A stretch of DNA of 64,000 nucleotides from Gemmatimonadota bacterium (GTDB lineage: Bacteria > Gemmatimonadota > Gemmatimonadetes > Gemmatimonadales > GWC2-71-9), in assembly GCA_016720805.1 (NCBI GenBank), contig JADKJZ010000014.1:186001-250000 (forward strand), read 5' to 3'. The notes below the pieces were generated by a model. That model was not told the origin of the DNA, did no database searches, and saw nothing but the letters and a program-made list of their open reading frames with translations. Below are positions 53,747 through 63,483 of this stretch, piece after piece. Both the position numbers and the translations under genes were made by a program. How positions within the stretch are numbered: the stretch's first letter is position 1; each line of letters opens with the position of its first letter.

Positions 53747-55119
53747 GGCCCCTCCGCCAGCGCGGCCATGAGCGCCGCCGCCTTGTCGAGCGTCTCCCGG
53801 TACTCCGCCTCCGGTTCCGACAGCGCGGTGATCCCACCGCCCGCGTGGAACGATGCGATCCCCCGCGCGATGGTCACCGTGCGGATCGCGATCGAGAACG
53901 AGCAACTGCCGTCGCGCCCCAACCAGCCGATCGCACCGCAATAGGCTGCGCGCGTGACCGGTTCGTGGGCGGCGATCACCGCCATGGCCCGGAGCTTCGG
54001 GGCACCAGTCACCGAGCCGCCGGGGAAGGTCGCTTCGAGGAGGTCGATTGCATCGCGCCCGGTGCGCAGCCGCCCGGTCACCGTCGACACGAGATGGTGC
54101 ACCGTCGGATGCGTCTCCAGGGCGCACAGCGTCGGCACGTCGACGCTCGCCGGTGCGCAGACCCGCGCGAGGTCATTCCGCAGCAAGTCGACGATCATCA
54201 CATTCTCGGCCCGGTCCTTCTCGCTCGCCACCAGCTCGGCGGCGAGGACCTCATCCGCTGCAGCATCGGTCCCACGCGGCCGCGTTCCCTTGATCGGGCG
54301 CGTCTCCACCATGCCGGTCGCGGCATCAAGTTGCAGGAACCGTTCAGGTGAAGCGCTGAGCAACTCCACGTCGCCGTGGTCGAGGTAGGCGGCGAGCGGT
54401 GCCGCAGTGTGCGCGCGAATCCGCCGGTAGAGCGCCAGCGGGCTCCCGGCGAACGGCGCCGTGAAGCGCTGGGCGAGGTTGGCCTGAAAGATGTCGCCGG
54501 ACAGCACATGCTCGACGACGGCGGCCACGGCACGCTGGTACGCGTCGGGCGCGAAGTCTGGCGTGGCGAACGCGGTGGCGAAGGTCCCCTGCGCCGTCGT
54601 GCCCGCCCCCTGCACGACCGCCATCATCTCGGCGGCACGTGCTCTCGCGCGCACGGTGTCGCAGCGGCCATCCTGCTGCATCCCGGTGCTCACCAGCCAC
54701 GCCTGATGCGTGGCGTGATCCCACGCGATCACCCAGTCGTACAGCGCCAGCGAGAGGTCGGGCAGCTCGAGCGGGTCCTGCGGAGCGCGCGGCATCCGGT
54801 CGAACGCCGCGCCAAGTTCGTAGCCGAGCCAGCCGATCCAGCCTCCCTGAAATGGGGGGAGCATCGGGGCGATCGGGGCGGTGTGATCGAGGGTGGCGCG
54901 GAGCTGGTCGCGGAGGGCGTGCCAATCGTGGGCTGCCCCGCGCAGGATCCGCACCGGGTCGGCGGCGAGGTAGCTGTAGCGGCCGAGGTCGTGGTGGTCG
55001 GCGGCGCCGTCGAGGAGGGCAGGGAAGGGACGATGCGCAAACCGCTCGAGGAGCTCGAGCGGTTCGGGAGGTGGATCGAGCGGAATGATGACCGGCGAAA
55101 CCACCGGAGCGTCGGTCAC
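53743..55119 (-). CDS. pabB: Aminodeoxychorismate synthase component I (PabB)
   Basis: The 458-residue chorismate-using enzyme has FQANLAQRF, LLSASPERFLQ, ENVMIVDLLRNDL, FPGGSVTGAPKLRAM and the decisive motif TRPIKGTRPRG (Lys277). Lys in PIKGT marks PabB, where it forms the covalent adduct; TrpE has Ala there. It makes 4-amino-4-deoxychorismate for folate. Both ends overlap neighbours (PCD and pabA) by GTGA. Confidence 0.95.
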   Translation of the reverse strand: MTDAPVVSPVIIPLDPPPEPLELLERFAHRPFPALLDGAADHHDLGRYSYLAADPVRILRGAAHDWHALRDQLRATLDHTAPIAPMLPPFQGGWIGWLGYELGAAFDRMPRAPQDPLELPDLSLALYDWVIAWDHATHQAWLVSTGMQQDGRCDTVRARARAAEMMAVVQGAGTTAQGTFATAFATPDFAPDAYQRAVAAVVEHVLSGDIFQANLAQRFTAPFAGSPLALYRRIRAHTAAPLAAYLDHGDVELLSASPERFLQLDAATGMVETRPIKGTRPRGTDAAADEVLAAELVASEKDRAENVMIVDLLRNDLARVCAPASVDVPTLCALETHPTVHHLVSTVTGRLRTGRDAIDLLEATFPGGSVTGAPKLRAMAVIAAHEPVTRAAYCGAIGWLGRDGSCSFSIAIRTVTIARGIASFHAGGGITALSEPEAEYRETLDKAAALMAALAEGP

Positions 55120-55469
55120 CCCGTGATCCAGCCGCCGGTTTGTCCCTCGAGACCCGGGAAGCCGCCCTTCGGCTGCCACTGGATGGTGGCCTCGATCCGC
55201 TCGGCCATCTGGAGGTCCTTTTCCGTGATGCCGCCAGCGGAGTGCGTCTGCAACATCACCACGATCCGCCCCCAATGGACTTCCAGATCGGGATGGTGAT
55301 TGCCGGCCTCGGCCAGGAAGGCGATCGCATTCACGGCCAGCATGGTGCTGCGCCAGCCGTCGGTGGTGTACTCGCGCCGGAGCCAACCGTTGGACGCCCT
55401 CCATCCGGGCAGCACGGCGAGGCGCGCGGCGAGCTCGGGGCCATCGAATAGCGGTTCGTTGCTTTTCAT
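55116..55469 (-). CDS. Pterin-4a-carbinolamine dehydratase
   Basis: The 117-residue protein has the PCD signature AGNHHPDLEVHW (His58-His59-Pro60-Asp61) and the helix-strand layout of the family. It dehydrates 4a-hydroxytetrahydropterin and may support folate or molybdopterin metabolism. The ATG at 55469 is 4 nt from the PTPS gene and its stop overlaps pabB, so it is in one operon with PTPS, PabB and PabA. Confidence 0.92.
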   Translation of the reverse strand: MKSNEPLFDGPELAARLAVLPGWRASNGWLRREYTTDGWRSTMLAVNAIAFLAEAGNHHPDLEVHWGRIVVMLQTHSAGGITEKDLQMAERIEATIQWQPKGGFPGLEGQTGGWITG

Positions 55470-55473
55470 GCCG

Positions 55474-55965
55474 TCAGTCCAGGCGTTGCGAGTACGTGGC
55501 CGACTGTCCGACCGATTCCTCGACCTCGATCTCGAGGAAGGTGAGGTTGGCGCCATCGGCGGCGAGGTCTTCGCGCACCTTCACCGCGACCCACTCCGCG
55601 ATCATCTCGGCAGTGGTATTGGCGATCGGCAGCATGGCGCAGTCCTTCGTGGGGAACTGGTAGGTCTGCTCTCCGAAATACTCGACGAAGGTCATCGCCC
55701 CTTCAGTGCGAAAGGCGAGCTTCGGATTGTTGGTCGGAAGCAGGACCCGGTGGTCCATGATGTCGACGTACCGCCGGACGATCCGCTTGAGGATCGCGAA
55801 GTCCACCACGAAGAGACACTCGCTGTCGATCGGCCCTTCGACGGCCACGCTGATCCGGTAGTTGTGACCGTGCAGCGACTCGCAGGTGTGCCCGCGGAAG
55901 GTGATGAAGTGCGCCGACGAGAAGACCAGGTAGTCCTTGCTGACCGTAACGCGAAATGTGCCCAC
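55474..55965 (-). CDS. 6-pyruvoyltetrahydropterin synthase family (QueD/PTPS-III hybrid motif)
   Basis: The 163-residue T-fold enzyme has the zinc His in SSAHF (His19) and CESLHGHNY (Cys28, Glu29, His32, His34). The motif C-E-x2-HGH holds both the Cys of QueD (C-x3-HGH) and the Glu of PTPS-III (E-x2-HGH), as in the promiscuous PTPS-I/III clade. It may turn dihydroneopterin triphosphate into 6-carboxytetrahydropterin (queuosine path) and also into 6-hydroxymethyl-dihydropterin, bypassing FolB. Its position at the head of the pab genes supports the folate role. Confidence 0.9.
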   Translation of the reverse strand: MGTFRVTVSKDYLVFSSAHFITFRGHTCESLHGHNYRISVAVEGPIDSECLFVVDFAILKRIVRRYVDIMDHRVLLPTNNPKLAFRTEGAMTFVEYFGEQTYQFPTKDCAMLPIANTTAEMIAEWVAVKVREDLAADGANLTFLEIEVEESVGQSATYSQRLD

Positions 55966-56147
55966 AGCATGCTCCAGAATCGTTGCCGCGCGGACGAGAG
56001 GTGCCGCCGCGGCACCAAGTTACCACGACATGCGCCGACTCACCATCGGACAGGTGTCCACGAATCAGGACACTCCTCCGCGCGGGGCAGTGACGTAACT
56101 CCTTGTGGGACATGGGATTTCGGTGTGGCACGGCGCTGGCACTTCAG

Positions 56148-56234
56148 TGAACGGTCAACGGTGAACGGTGAACGGGCCTCCGAGCCGCAGCGCCGCAACC
56201 GATGGCATCGATCACCGTTCACCGTTCACCGTTC
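56148..56234. repeat. Paired heptamer palindrome (4 x GTGAACG ... 3 x CACCGTT) in a promoter/leader region
   Basis: Four GTGAACG-type units (56148-56175, one GTCAACG) face three CACCGTT units (56214-56234), which are their reverse complement. It lies between the divergent PTPS gene and the secreted-protein gene, ending 20 nt before the ATG of the latter. In transcripts it would form a hairpin in the 5' leader. Confidence 0.9.
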
Positions 56235-56254
56235 ACTTCCTGCTGGAGGCTCTC

Positions 56255-56764
56255 ATGCGCACCGCATCGTTCGTCCTCACCCCGATGGCCGCCCTGGCCC
56301 TTGCCATCACTCCGCTCTCGGCCCAGGTCCGGGCCAGCGTCCATATCGACATCCCGATTCTTGGCACCCATCGCCCCGTCATCGTGGACCGCGATGACCG
56401 CTACGACGACCGCCGCTACATCGTCGAGGTGCGCGACTACTCGTCGCGCAACTACGGCCAGTGGAAGAAGGAGTACCGGAACTGGCGCCCCGTGACCATC
56501 TACGTGGTCAATGGCCGCTACTACGAGCGTCAGGTCCGCGGTGCCCGCCCGGTCTCGGTCTACTACTACCGGAACCAGTACTTCTTCGAGCCGCGCGATC
56601 GCGACTTCTACCGGTACCGCGACGACCACCGCAACGATCGCTGGGATGACCGTCGCGACGATCGGCGCGATGACCGATACGGCAATCGCGACGATCGTGA
56701 CGACCGTCGCGATCCCCCGCGCCCGAACACCCGGTACGAAGACCGGTCCCGGCCCCGCCAGTAA
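56255..56764 (+). CDS. Exported Arg/Asp/Tyr-rich protein
   Basis: The 169-residue protein has a signal peptide (MRTASFVLTPMAALALAITP) and a mature part rich in Tyr, Arg and Asp. It includes RRYIVEVRDYSSRNYGQW and VTIYVVNGRYYERQV, then a low-complexity tail of repeated DDRRD and RDDR. The middle part looks like a small exported stress or envelope protein. GGAGG at 5-nt spacing supports the ATG. The function is unknown; the Asp/Arg tail could bind metal or polyphosphate, but this is a guess. Confidence 0.75.
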   Translation: MRTASFVLTPMAALALAITPLSAQVRASVHIDIPILGTHRPVIVDRDDRYDDRRYIVEVRDYSSRNYGQWKKEYRNWRPVTIYVVNGRYYERQVRGARPVSVYYYRNQYFFEPRDRDFYRYRDDHRNDRWDDRRDDRRDDRYGNRDDRDDRRDPPRPNTRYEDRSRPRQ

Positions 56765-56785
56765 CCGGCGGGGCAGTTCCCCAGG

Positions 56786-57664
56786 CTAGTGGGCGATATG
56801 CTCGCCGGTGATTTCCACGGCGGGCAGTTGCCCGGTCAGCCGCAGCGAAACGTTCCAGAGCCGCGCCCCGACCACCGCGTCATGCGAGAGCAGCGACGAC
56901 GTGGCGGGGCGCGAACGCTTGAAGTACTTCCCCGAGACGCCCTCGACATCGCGTGACGCGGCCAGGTACAGCAGGGACGTTGCGGCGTCTTCCGGCGAAA
57001 TCGTGAAGCGCTTGACGAACGGCCAGAGCCAGTGCGACCACCAGCGGCGATACCCCGACTCGAGCAGCTCCGTCCCGACCACGCCCGGGTGGCAGGCATT
57101 GATCGTCACGCCACTGCCCTCGAGACGGTGCGCCAGGTCGTAACAGAACATCACGTTCGCCAGCTTCGAGCGCCCGTAGGCGGTGATGCCGTTGTAACGC
57201 TTGGTGCTTTCCCAGTCCTCGGGGTCGGTCGCCCGCTGGTGCGCCTCCGAGGCGACCATGATCACGCGCGCCGGGGCGCTTGCCTCGAGCAGGTCGAGCA
57301 GACCGGTGGTCAGGAGGAACGGCGCGAGGTGGTTCGTGGCGAAGGTGGCTTCGACCCGGTCCACCGTCTCCTCGCGGTGCATCTGGAAGGTCCCGGCGTT
57401 GTTGATCAGGACATCCAGGCGAGGCGTCGCGGCCTTGACCTCCTGTACCAGGCGGCGGACTTCGGCCTGGCTGGAGAGATCGGCCACCAGCAGCGTGATC
57501 CGCGCATTGCCGGTGGCGGCGATGATTTCGCGCCGTGCCGCCTCACCGGCCTCGCGGTGGCGGCACGACATCAGGATCGTCGCGCCGAGGCGCGCGAGCC
57601 CCTCGACCGTGGCGCGGCCAATGCCGCGACTCGCTCCCGTGACCAGGCAGACCTTCCCGTCCAT
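56786..57664 (-). CDS. Short-chain dehydrogenase/reductase (retinol dehydrogenase-like)
   Basis: The 292-residue protein has the classical SDR elements: CLVTGASRGIGRATVEGLA, LINNAG, MVASEAHQ and YGRSKL with catalytic Tyr and Lys. Its length and the C-terminal helix resemble retinol dehydrogenase and protochlorophyllide oxidoreductase-like SDRs. The true substrate is unknown. Two adjacent ATGs (57664, 57667) are possible; the first after GGAGG spacing of 4 nt (57664) is preferred. Confidence 0.88.
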   Translation of the reverse strand: MDGKVCLVTGASRGIGRATVEGLARLGATILMSCRHREAGEAARREIIAATGNARITLLVADLSSQAEVRRLVQEVKAATPRLDVLINNAGTFQMHREETVDRVEATFATNHLAPFLLTTGLLDLLEASAPARVIMVASEAHQRATDPEDWESTKRYNGITAYGRSKLANVMFCYDLAHRLEGSGVTINACHPGVVGTELLESGYRRWWSHWLWPFVKRFTISPEDAATSLLYLAASRDVEGVSGKYFKRSRPATSSLLSHDAVVGARLWNVSLRLTGQLPAVEITGEHIAH

Positions 57665-57730
57665 CATTCCTCCCGCCGGTGCTCCCGGCACAATCCCGAA
57701 CCTGCACAGCCCCAATTATAGCCGCGGGGG

Positions 57731-60457
57731 ATGTACTTTTCCCCTGTGGACCTCAAGCGCGACCATTTCCTCCCGCCCGACCCAGATGCCTACCACCGGG
57801 CCGACCACCCCCGCGGTCGGGTCATTGTCATTGCCCCCACCCGCGCGTCGTGCGAGACCATCGAGCTCGCCCTCCATGCCCGGGTCGAGACGCTCCTGCA
57901 GCGGAAGCATGGCGCCGAGCTCATGGAGTGGGCGGGCGCCGGCAAGGGCTTCGGCATCGTCGCCGGGACCGGGACCGGGAAGACGCTCGGCACCCGGCTG
58001 ATCGCCGAAGCGATCCTGCGCGAGCCGCTGCTGATCGGGGTCGTCAACCGCGAGCGGGAGGCGACCCCCGACACCCCGTCGTGGAATGTCATTGTGGTCA
58101 CCACGGGGATCGCACGCCGCTGGCTGACCGACGGCTTCGTGACCCCCCGCGACACGCTGATCGTCGACGAGATCCACCAGACCTCCGCCGAGCTCGAACT
58201 CTGCCTCGCCCTCGGGAAGCGAACCGGGTGCCGGTTCATCTGGCTCTCCGCCACGGTCAACCCGACGTTCTATCGCGCGTACCTGAACAGCGACGAGATG
58301 CTCGAGACGTCGGCGTTCGACCCGGCGCTCCGTGCGCACGTCACGGTCGAACCGAAGCAGCCGGAAGCGTATCTCGACGATGCCACCATTCGGCGATTCG
58401 TGCGCGAGAATCGCGGCGTGGCGGTCTTCCTCCCGACGCGCGCCGAGGTGGAGCGCCTGGGCGAAGGACTGGCAGCGCGCTTCCCCAAGCTCAACGCCGC
58501 GTTCTATCACGGCGGCGAGCCGATCCGGATCATCCGCCCCTTCCTCGAGGGCGAGGTCAAGAAGCCGTACCTGCTGGCGATGACGGCGGCCGGACAGTCG
58601 GCGCTCAACCTGCCGGGCCTCGACACCGTGATCATCTACGACGCCCGCTACGGCAACGTCGTCGACCGCGGCAAGAACGTCCTGCATCGCCTCTACCTCG
58701 GCGCCAACGAGATCCTCCAGATGGCCGGCCGCGTGCACGGGCGCGTTGCCAATGGTCAGGTGGTGATCCTCTCCGATCGGGCACTCGATTTCGCCACCCT
58801 GAAGCCGGCGCCGCCGGAGTTCCAGTTGGCCGGCGATGCGGAGCGTGTCGCGCTGACCTGCGCGGCCATCGGCGTCGATGCCAGTGGCCTCGACTTGCCG
58901 GTGCCGCTCGATCGCACCGCGTACCGCGAGGCGATGGCGCGGCTCACGTCGCGCGGATTGATCGAGAACGGCCGACTCACCCGGTATGGCCGCGACGTTG
59001 AGGCGCTGCCGGTCGAGCGGCCGTGGGCGGAACTGCTCGTGCACGCCGACGAGACGCTGTTGCCGCTGGTGGCCGGGGCGAGCGGCATCGACTCGCTGCA
59101 CCGGATGACCCGCGAGGAGCGCGACCTGCACGGCGCCTTGGTGCCCGGCAGCGACCACCTCACGGCCTACAACCTGCTGGTCGAAGCGGTGAACCAGTGC
59201 AGCACGTTGGGCGAGGTGCACGGACTGCGTCGCCACGTCTTCGACGAGAAGGCCCTCGGCCTCTGGGCCGAGAAGCGGGGCGTGCTGCAGAAGGCAATCG
59301 AAGACGGAGCGCTGGCGATGGCCTCCGTCTATCGCGCGCTCGACCTCGAGTTGCCGGCGACGATTCCCTACGCCGATCGCGATCGGCGCGCCGCGTTCAT
59401 CGACCTGCTGGCGCGGATCGCGCCGTTCGAGCTGGTGCTCGACGAGCGGACGGTGGACGGACAGGACGCCCGCATCTCGAAGACCTCGGTGGCCGGGAGC
59501 TGGGGCGCCGTCGCCGGCAACCTGCGGTACTTTGCCGACCGCTTCGGCACGGCGCGCGCGAGCATCGAGGGGACGACGATTCCCTTCGACCTGGTCCGCC
59601 GCTATGCCAGCTACGGGGCGCCGCAGGTGGTGCTCGCGGGGCACAAGCATCGGCAGGGGCTCGGCATCTCGCGCCGGCTCGCCTACTTCGGCTTCGAGCT
59701 CGAGCACGACCTGCAGCACATCGAGGGCGAGATCCCCGACGCGCTGCAGGCCGAGGCTCGGGAGCTGCTCACGGAAGGGTTGCTCGATGGGTCGGTCGAG
59801 CATCCTGACCGTGGTCGCATCGTCCGCATCGTGCGCGACCTCGACGAATACTGGCGGCGCAGTGGCGGTGCCCTGCAGGGGGTCGATCCGGCCACCATCC
59901 GGGCGCTGATCCGGGCGCAGCTGGAGGATGTCACCAGTTGGGCGGGCTTCCAGAAGACCGCCATCACGCTCGATGCCGAGGCGATGATTCCGCTCGACGC
60001 GCGGCGCCACCTCGACGCCTTGCCCACCTCGGTGCGCATCCATGGCGACGCGTCGCCGATCGGCTACGAGGTGCGCAACAACCTGCCGATCGCGCGGCTC
60101 TACTTGCGCGAAGGGCAGGCGCGCCGCTTCGTCGCGGAGGACATTCCGGTGCTCGACCGGCCGGTGGTCTTTGCCGTGAAGCGCGCGGATGAGCTGTTGC
60201 AGGCTGAGGATCTGGCCGGGTTGCAGGCGATTCTCTCGCGTCCGCTGCCGCGGCGCATGGACCCGCCGGGCCGGCGTGGTGCCGGTCACGGACCGCAGGA
60301 TCGCGACCGCAACGCCCGGGGCCGTGGTGGGCAGGGTGGTGGTCGCGGGCGAGGCCGGGATGACCGTCGCGGTGGCGGTGGTGGCGGCGGCGGTGGTGGA
60401 GGGCGTGGCGGCAAGGGCGGTGGCAAAGGCGGACGCGGCGGAGGAAAGCGGCGGTGA
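57731..60457 (+). CDS. DEAH-box superfamily 2 helicase with C-terminal RGG-rich tail
   Basis: The 908-residue protein has Walker A AGTGTGKT (78-85), DEIH (146-149), SATVN and a motif VI-like QMAGRVHGR, so it is an SF2 helicase of DEAH/HrpA style. A long C-terminal part lacks recognised HrpA helper domains. The last ~55 residues are an RGG/Gly-Lys-rich tail suited to RNA binding. It probably remodels RNA or RNA-protein complexes. It overlaps the EamA gene by GTGA. Confidence 0.88.
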   Translation: MYFSPVDLKRDHFLPPDPDAYHRADHPRGRVIVIAPTRASCETIELALHARVETLLQRKHGAELMEWAGAGKGFGIVAGTGTGKTLGTRLIAEAILREPLLIGVVNREREATPDTPSWNVIVVTTGIARRWLTDGFVTPRDTLIVDEIHQTSAELELCLALGKRTGCRFIWLSATVNPTFYRAYLNSDEMLETSAFDPALRAHVTVEPKQPEAYLDDATIRRFVRENRGVAVFLPTRAEVERLGEGLAARFPKLNAAFYHGGEPIRIIRPFLEGEVKKPYLLAMTAAGQSALNLPGLDTVIIYDARYGNVVDRGKNVLHRLYLGANEILQMAGRVHGRVANGQVVILSDRALDFATLKPAPPEFQLAGDAERVALTCAAIGVDASGLDLPVPLDRTAYREAMARLTSRGLIENGRLTRYGRDVEALPVERPWAELLVHADETLLPLVAGASGIDSLHRMTREERDLHGALVPGSDHLTAYNLLVEAVNQCSTLGEVHGLRRHVFDEKALGLWAEKRGVLQKAIEDGALAMASVYRALDLELPATIPYADRDRRAAFIDLLARIAPFELVLDERTVDGQDARISKTSVAGSWGAVAGNLRYFADRFGTARASIEGTTIPFDLVRRYASYGAPQVVLAGHKHRQGLGISRRLAYFGFELEHDLQHIEGEIPDALQAEARELLTEGLLDGSVEHPDRGRIVRIVRDLDEYWRRSGGALQGVDPATIRALIRAQLEDVTSWAGFQKTAITLDAEAMIPLDARRHLDALPTSVRIHGDASPIGYEVRNNLPIARLYLREGQARRFVAEDIPVLDRPVVFAVKRADELLQAEDLAGLQAILSRPLPRRMDPPGRRGAGHGPQDRDRNARGRGGQGGGRGRGRDDRRGGGGGGGGGGGRGGKGGGKGGRGGGKRR

Positions 60458-61362
60458 GCCTCGGCGTCATCCTGGCGCTGGTGATGGTGCAGGTGCTCTT
60501 CGCGTCGCTCGCCATCACCGGCAAATTCGTGCTGCCGTTCGTTCCCGCGTTTGCGTTGGTCGCCTTCCGGCTCGCCGGTGGTGCCATCGTCTTCGATCTG
60601 GTGCGGCGTCGCCAGGCGGTGGTGGTCATCCCGCGCGGCGATCGCTGGCGGCTCATCGGGCTCGGGCTGCTCGGCCTCGCGATCAACCAGACCCTCTTCC
60701 TCTTCGGCCTGCGCCACAGCACCGCGATCAACGCGACGATTCTCGTCGCCACCATTCCGGTCCTCACGGCCATCATCGGCGTCGTCACCGGCCGCGAACG
60801 TCCCGCGCCCCTCAAGCTCGCCGGAATGGCGATCGCGATCGTGGGCACCGTCTGGCTGATCGGGCCCGATCGCATCGCCTTCGATCATGACACCGCGCTC
60901 GGCAACCTGTCGATCGAAGTCGGCATGGTGGCCTACGCGCTGTATCTGGTCTACTCACGAGCGCTGGTGCGTCGCCACGGCTCCATTCCCTCGGTCGCAC
61001 TGATCTTCACTTCCGCCGCGATCGGCTACTTCCCGATCGGCGCGTGGGCGCTCTGGCATCTGGATTGGACCACGGTGCCACTGTCGGCGTGGTGGTGGAC
61101 GCTCTGGATCGTGTTGGGGCCGACGGTGGGGACCTACTTTCTCAATCTCTGGGCGCTCAAGCGCACCTCGTCGAACGTCGTGGCCGGCTTTGTCTACCTG
61201 CAACCGATGTTGACCGCGGTGGTCGCGCCGCTGGTGCTCGCGGGCGAGCAGTTGACGCCGCGAGCGATCGGCGCCGGGCTCGCGATCTTTGTGGGGTTGG
61301 GGTGCATCCTCCGCGCCGAGCAGATGGCGCTCGAGGCCTCGGCGGCGGGCGCGGAGAGCTAG
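60454..61362 (+). CDS. EamA/DMT-family transporter
   Basis: The 302-residue protein has about ten helices in two EamA repeats, including FVPAFALVAFRLAGGAIVFDLV, the repeat end NQTLFLFGLRHSTAINATIL and a C-terminal YLQPMLTAVVAPLVLAGEQLTP. It probably exports metabolites such as amino acids. The start is GTG 60454 in overlap with the helicase stop. The stop (TAG 61360-61362) shares a CTAG with the stop of the convergent frameshifted gene. Confidence 0.9.
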   Translation: MSLGVILALVMVQVLFASLAITGKFVLPFVPAFALVAFRLAGGAIVFDLVRRRQAVVVIPRGDRWRLIGLGLLGLAINQTLFLFGLRHSTAINATILVATIPVLTAIIGVVTGRERPAPLKLAGMAIAIVGTVWLIGPDRIAFDHDTALGNLSIEVGMVAYALYLVYSRALVRRHGSIPSVALIFTSAAIGYFPIGAWALWHLDWTTVPLSAWWWTLWIVLGPTVGTYFLNLWALKRTSSNVVAGFVYLQPMLTAVVAPLVLAGEQLTPRAIGAGLAIFVGLGCILRAEQMALEASAAGAES

Positions 61363-63405
61363 CGGGCCGCGGGTCGGGCCCGGCCACGTCCCGCACGCAC
61401 CAACCGCTCGAGCCGCTCGCCGAGGCGGTCCACGGCATCGCGGTGGGCCGCGAGCGCCGTGGCCAACTGCGCGCGTTCGGCCATGAACGATTCCAGCACG
61501 GCGGTCAGGTGTTCATCACGCGCGCTGCGTCGCGCCGCCACCATGTTCGCTTCCTCGATCGCGGGCCAGAGCGCCCGGGCCGAACTCTCGAGGCCGCCCG
61601 CGAGTTCCGTGATTCGGCGCGCGGTCACTTCGCTCGCCTCGGCCTCCCGAATCGCTTCGGTCAACGCGTGGCGGAGCGTCTCCAGTTCCGATTGCAGTGC
61701 GGTGCCGTCGCTGGCGAGGGCCGCCGTCTGCGCGGCAATCGCGCTCGACGCATCGGTGGTGGCATCGGCGAGGCGCCGGATCTCCTCGGCGAGGACCGTG
61801 AAGGTCCGCCCTGCCGCGCCGGCGCGGCTTGCCTCGAGCGCCGCCGTGTTGGCCAGCAAGTTGGTGCGGAACGCGACCCCGCTCACGGTGTCGTTGCTCG
61901 CCGCGATGGCCTCACTGTGTCGGTCGATCGCGGACAAGTCCACGCGCAGTGCCGCCAGGCCGTCGACGGCGCGCGCGATGGCGTCGGTGGCCGCGCGGGT
62001 GTGCGCGCGCGCTTCCGCGACCGCGGTCTCGAGCCCGTCACTCCGCGCGCCGATGGCCTTGCTGCCGTCACTCAACTGGGTGAGCACCTCGCTGGCGTCG
62101 ACGGGCAACGGCAGCCCGCGGCCGTCGTCGGTCACCAACTCCGGCAACAACCCGGTGGCGTGCGCCAACCCGCGACTCACTTCGCCGGCATCGTGCGCAA
62201 AGCCGCCGAGTTGCATCTCCCGCTCGGCTTCCCGTCGCCGCACTCGAATCGTCGAGGAAATCGGCCCGAGAAAGGCGAGCAGCCACTCCCGCTCGCGGCG
62301 GCCAAAGGCTCCCCGGAAAGCGCCCTTCGAGATACACCTCGCCGAGCGGATCGCCGCTCCGGCCGATCGGCGCCACGACCGAACGCCGCTCGTCGAAGGT
62401 CTCGGCGTCCGGCACGAACGCCCCCTCGGGCCGCGCGCGCCGTGGGGTCCCGACCGTGACTTCCAGATCTGGCGTCCCGATCCGGATCACCACGGCCTCC
62501 GCCTCGAAGATCGTCCGCAACTGTTCGGCGCTCTCGCGAATGCCGGCTTGCAGGTCGGCGTCGTCCAGCAGACGCTGGGCGAGCCGATAGGCCGCCAGGT
62601 CCCGCTTCCGTGGATTGACCATCGGCAGGGCAAGGATCCCCCCCAAGCCGAAGATGGCCAACAGCGGAAGGGTCGTGAAGACCGGGAGAATGGGGAGCCC
62701 AATCGACCCCAGCAGCTCGGGCACCAGCGAACTCACCACCGCCGGGACCAGGCCGAAGAGGACCGCCGCCAGCGTCCAGCTCACGGCCTGGCGCTGGGAG
62801 GCCCGGCGATTGGACGAGGCCAGCGAGAGCAGGAGCGCGCCGACGGCCAGGGTGGCCCCGACCGGTTCAAAGGTCTGCCGCAGGAAGAAGCCGTCGACCA
62901 CCCGGAGGAGCGGCGCCTCGCCAAAGGCGATCCCCCCGGCGGTGGCCACAAAGAGGGCGCCGTGGAGGGCATACCAGCCGGTCACGATCCCGAACCAGAA
63001 GCGCTGCTGGTGGTTCCAGGCGACCGCGAGTGCGAAGTGGACGACGACGGGCGTCAACAGGTAACGCCACGGGCCGACGATCAGAAACAGCCCGAGCGGG
63101 GTGGACTTGCTGACTGGCGCGTCAAGGGACAGGAGCGCAGTCAGGACGGCCGCGGCCGAGACGAGCCCGAGGAATGGGGCGGTCGGTGGGGCCTCCGGCG
63201 TCTGGATGAGCGCCAGGACACCCAGTCCGAGCAGGAGCAGGGCCACCAGCCCGGAGACGGCGACCACGGTCGAGTCCGGTGCCGGCGAAATGAGGAGGGG
63301 GCCGACGACCAGCCCCGCACTGATACAGGCGACCGCCGCAATGAGCGGCCAGCTCCCGAGCGGGCGGCGGAGTGACACGGAGGCGGTCGTTTGGGCATCA
63401 GTCAT
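61359..63405 (-). pseudogene. Frameshifted membrane protein with GAF-like and MCP signalling domains
   Basis: The 5' part (ATG 63405 to stop 62068) encodes about eight transmembrane helices (GSWPLIAAVACISAGLVVGP and others) and a GAF-like domain ending GDPLGEVYLEGRFPG. The 3' part, in another frame, carries on with AFGRRERGWLLAFLGPI-like sequence and an MCP signalling helix (VSGVAFRTNLLANTAALEA). The two join if one base is removed from the four-C run at 62311-62314. The gene is therefore one protein with a +1 error, either real or sequencing. Its intact form would be a chemoreceptor-like signal transducer without a classical periplasmic sensor. Confidence 0.75.
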
Positions 63406-63483
63406 GGATGAGGGAAGAATATGGCCCGTCGGAGCGGGGAGAGGAAACCGCCCCACGTCACCAACTGAAACCAAGAGGCCCCC

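Noticed and set aside
57716..60289. A long minus-strand open frame opposite the helicase
   Set aside because: The plus strand has SF2 helicase motifs in order; the opposite frame has no family signal.
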